In this document: positions 17,384 to 20,126 of the stretch, in pieces
Numbering within the stretch: the first letter of the stretch is position 1
Layout: each line of letters starts with the position of its first letter
Assembly: GCA_015680685.1 (NCBI GenBank)
Contig: MNCI01025132.1
Span: forward strand, 903,190 to 923,315
Direction: 5' to 3'
DNA: 20,126 bases
Origin: Gnetum montanum
Lineage: Eukaryota > Streptophyta > Gnetopsida > Gnetales > Gnetaceae
Program-made: the position numbers and the translations under genes
Notes under the pieces: model-generated
What the model saw: the letters and a program-made list of their open reading frames with translations, nothing else
Told to the model about the DNA's origin: nothing
The model's database searches: none

Positions 17384-19209
17384 ATGGTGGAAGAGGTTAG
17401 GAGGAGAGCCATTGCTTAAATGCACATGGACATGAATCTAATGCTCCATTTATGATTATAAACAAGGATGAACAATAAGAAAGAGCATCACTTGATGAAC
17501 AATAAGAAAGAAATCAAAAAATTCTAAAAAATAAAAAAATAAAAAAAAAAGTGAGATGAGATAGAGGTGAAGTAACTTCAAGTAGGAAGCACATGCTCTT
17601 GTTATGACTTTAAGTAGGAATCACAAACTCTAAGTTGGAAGCCAATAGTTTCCATTGTGAGTTCAAGTAGGAAGTACACATTTTTATGATGACTCTTAGT
17701 AGGAGGCATACATTTTTTATTATGATTTTGACTATGAATCATAAATTTCTATATGTGGCTTTGAGTAGGAAGTACAAAGTTCTATCATGGCTTTGAGTAG
17801 AAAGAACAAGTTTGGGGATGGAAGAATGAGTGCCTCCAAATTTCTACACACTTATATCATTACAATAGATGGCAGGGTAATTCTCATTTTAAGTGAGTCT
17901 TTGCTCAAAGTTGAAAGGTTGGTCTTGTTTGCATGTAAAAGTGCAAGTCTTCTCTTTATTAACCTAGGTTGTACAAGCATATCTAAATCTTGGTTAGATG
18001 TTAAGTTGAGTTCAACATTCATGTTTTACAACTAATAATCCTAACGATTGAATATTCTTGTTTATACATATTAAATGGACTTTGAGTTGTTCAATACTCT
18101 TAATATTCACTTTGCTCTTCATGTTTCAGAAATGAATTAATAAAGACTTCAACTTCAAGGACATTGTTTCTCTCAAGCAAGAGAGAGTATTGAGGGTATG
18201 CCTTGTTGGTGGTTCAAAGGCTGCTTCAATTCTAAAACAAGGACCAAAAGGAGTATGGAAATGTACTTGAATCCCATGCTATCTTGATAATAATTCCTTC
18301 TCGGAGAACTACATGGCCCTAGTCCTTTATGTACTGCATCACAACGATATGTTGGCAACATGAACTTTGGCCTTCAACATAGGCACCACCCCTTCTCTAT
18401 AGAGTGACAATTTATAGTTATATGCATGTAGCATAGTAGTTCAACTTAGCTTTTTTAAGGAATGAAGTCTCCTATGTTAATTCTAGTGTTTTTTGTGATC
18501 ATGTGTGTCTATGCATCTCATTGGTCCATCTCTTATATGAACATCTAAGGAAAACTTACTATGTTCCTAAGCTTTGACCAACATGTGCTATGTACTTATG
18601 TTATGCTCTTAGGTTCTTAAGTCCATTGAGACATAGTACATATTGAGTTTACTTTGGAACAGTTCATAACTTTGGGGGCTTAAGGGTAGTGCCAAATAGC
18701 ACTCCTTAGGGTAACGCCATTACACTATGGACATAATCAAATTTTAGTTTTAGTTTTACTATATGTGGTTATGGAATGAATAAGTGTTATTTGGGTCATG
18801 TTTGTCTTTAAAATTTATCTCTTAAAGGTAATCCAATACTATATGTCATGTTCCCTCCTACTCTCGTTGCTATTGCTAGCTTCATAATTCTATGTTAGCA
18901 TAACTCATTGATATAAATAGCTCAAGTCAAATCTAAGATTACTCTCAAGAGACATGCCCATCATTACTACACTTTTTTTATGAAAGATGCTTTTCACATG
19001 AATTACAACACTTGTAATTAAAACAACACTATTTCATTTTATTAATATAAATAACTAACAACATGATAATTGTAACTCATACCCCTCACAATTCATGTGG
19101 TTAAGTGTAGTTGAGGCATATGATGCTTGATGTTGTTAGGCTGTTAGAAAATAATATAAAAATAACTAATTAATCAAAGAAAATGAAGTAAAGTTTACAT
19201 TAGCCTAAG
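17384..19209. other. Non-coding stretch right of element B
   Basis: No gene is recognised. A 17-bp direct repeat, gatgaacaataagaaag, lies at 17467 and 17494. An A-rich run (17521-17550) is followed by the minisatellite. The open frame at 17787-18035 (82 codons) begins inside the minisatellite and has no known motif. A weak plus-strand resemblance to the LTR tail (ttcatgtggttaagtgtag) occurs at about 19092. The expected continuation of element C after the element B insertion was not found. Confidence 0.5.
17570..17815. repeat. Diverged minisatellite, 32-33 bp unit, about 8 units
   Basis: The core AGTAGGAAG (with variants) recurs at 17581, 17613, 17633, 17666, 17698, 17731, 17764 and 17796, a spacing of 32, 20, 33, 32, 33, 33 and 32 bp. 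The preceding part of each unit is TGACTTTG-like. One unit is shortened. Confidence 0.8.
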
Positions 19210-19440
19210 TGATGAGCATATATATTGAATTAGCTATACACATCTTGAACTCACATTGATGAGCAGTGGAGCAATCCAACACCCAATCATACAAGTTACA
19301 AGTGTTCACACACAACCTGATCATAATTCATGGATGGTTAATGTTGATATGCTAGTAATTAAGTTAAGCTCACAATCGTTGTCTTCCCACTTCAAGCTAG
19401 TAGAGTCTAAGTGTATGGTTTAGCTTGCAGTGAGGCATAT
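19210..19440 (-). mobile_element. Partial LTR U5 fragments at the right edge
   Basis: Read on the minus strand, an LTR-end-like CTCATCA occurs with start at 19259, and the segment to 19440 repeats parts of the LTR to its right: TGGGAAGACAACGATTGTGAGC (complement at 19371-19390), compared with 19562-19576. The subunit at 19210-19255 (gatgagc...tagctatacacatc) matches the tandem units at 63 and 168 at the left edge. Confidence 0.55.
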
Positions 19441-20126
19441 TGATGAGCAGCAAGGTATCCCTACGCTCAACCATATGAATATGAGCATACAGGCATGATC
19501 TAGTCGAATTCCAAGGACTAAGTGCTTATGCACCTTTACAAAACCCAGACGGGTTAGTCAATCGTTGTCTTCCCAAGCTTACTTATATAGCACAATTGTA
19601 TGATTAAGTAAACTTGACGTATCTAATTTTTATATATTTTTATGTTTTATGTCTTGGTGCTACAAAGGGAGAAGTGAACTACTTAAGTAACCAATTTAAA
19701 TTAACTAATCGACTATGCTCTAACTAGTCCTAACACCAACATCCGTTCTCACTTGTCGTCCACATCCTGAACTAGTGCAACACTACTAGGATTACCAAAC
19801 ATTAATCGTTATTGGGTTACCAAGTGTTGCACGCATGCTCGAAGTGGTCGTACTGAGTGTGCTTACTTGGGAGAGTTAACAAGGTGAGAGAGAGAACATT
19901 AATTAACTAAGGAAAGCATTAAATAACTGTAAATAACATTAAATAAGCTATTCTGAATGCTGCAAGGTTTATCACAAAGTTCATCTTTATTTCCGGCCAC
20001 AAGGTGTGCTTAGGTACACAATGCTCGAATAAGGATCCTTTTACTTAATGACTTCTACTGTGGGCACTCAGAAATCATTTTAACTCTGAGAAGGAAAAAA
20101 GTCAAGAGTTCGAGTAAGGGACTAAG
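19441..20126 (-). mobile_element. Ty3/gypsy LTR copy R1 (runs off the right edge)
   Basis: A minus-strand LTR ends at 19441 (CTGCTCATCA). In minus-strand order from the window edge it has the R block with TCCTTATT/AATAAAGA arms (19984-20035), GATAAACCTTGCA (19962-19974), AT-rich U5, the CACTCAGTACGACCACTTCGAGCATG block (19832-19857), a TTGGTAACCC doublet (about 19790-19825), GGGAAGACAACGATTG (19561-19576) and CATATGGTTGAGCGTAGGG (about 19455-19475). U3 lies outside the window. No primer-binding site follows it, so this junction is rearranged. Confidence 0.75.

Noticed and set aside
1-20126. CRISPR arrays, operons, phage or bacterial defence genes
   Set aside because: No regularly spaced identical repeats with unique spacers, no clustered intact genes, and the coding remnants are plant LTR retrotransposon.

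Overview
This window looks like nuclear DNA from a plant, probably a seed plant with a large, repeat-rich genome. The gag-pol sequences resemble the Tat/Athila side of plant Ty3/gypsy elements, the primer-binding site fits plant tRNA-Asp, and almost everything is old, overlapping retrotransposon debris. A gymnosperm would fit, but the sequence does not settle the species. I found no intact host gene, no convincing tRNA or rRNA gene, no CRISPR array and no bacterial or phage genes.

Layout. Positions 1-1042 hold two abutting minus-strand LTR copies of one family, followed by minus-strand 3'-terminal internal sequence to about 1600. Positions 1972-4258 (element A, plus strand) hold a Ty3/gypsy gag fragment joined directly to the end of RNase H and a decayed integrase; protease, reverse transcriptase and most of RNase H are missing. 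Positions 4259-5760 are non-coding with a TA/TATG microsatellite. Positions 5761-7124 are one long decayed reading frame, possibly a plant-transposon-associated protein with a coiled-coil tail. It runs into a 5'-truncated LTR (about 7125-7608). Positions 7609-9780 are mostly non-coding, with a minus-strand promoter-like module, a possible SINE and two unassigned coding-like pieces. Positions 9780-10150 are the C-terminal end of another gag (element C).

Element B, at about 10131-17383 on the plus strand, is the best-preserved unit: 5' LTR, decayed tRNA-Asp primer-binding site, gag, protease, reverse transcriptase, RNase H, a short foreign-looking tail where integrase should be, polypurine tract and 3' LTR. 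It sits inside the gag of element C. Positions 17384-19200 contain a 32-33 bp minisatellite and otherwise no recognisable gene. The right edge (19210-20126) is minus-strand LTR sequence of the same family as the left edge.

How the parts relate. A and B carry complementary losses: A keeps integrase but lacks protease/RT, while B keeps protease/RT/RNase H but lacks integrase. Neither could move alone. The LTR family has two shared structural features: a palindrome-rich U3 built on a GATATC core, and complementary TCTTTATT/AATAAAGA arms around the presumed polyadenylation signal in R. In-frame stops are mostly where a related copy has CAA, CAG, CGA or TGG, consistent with long-term decay by cytosine deamination.
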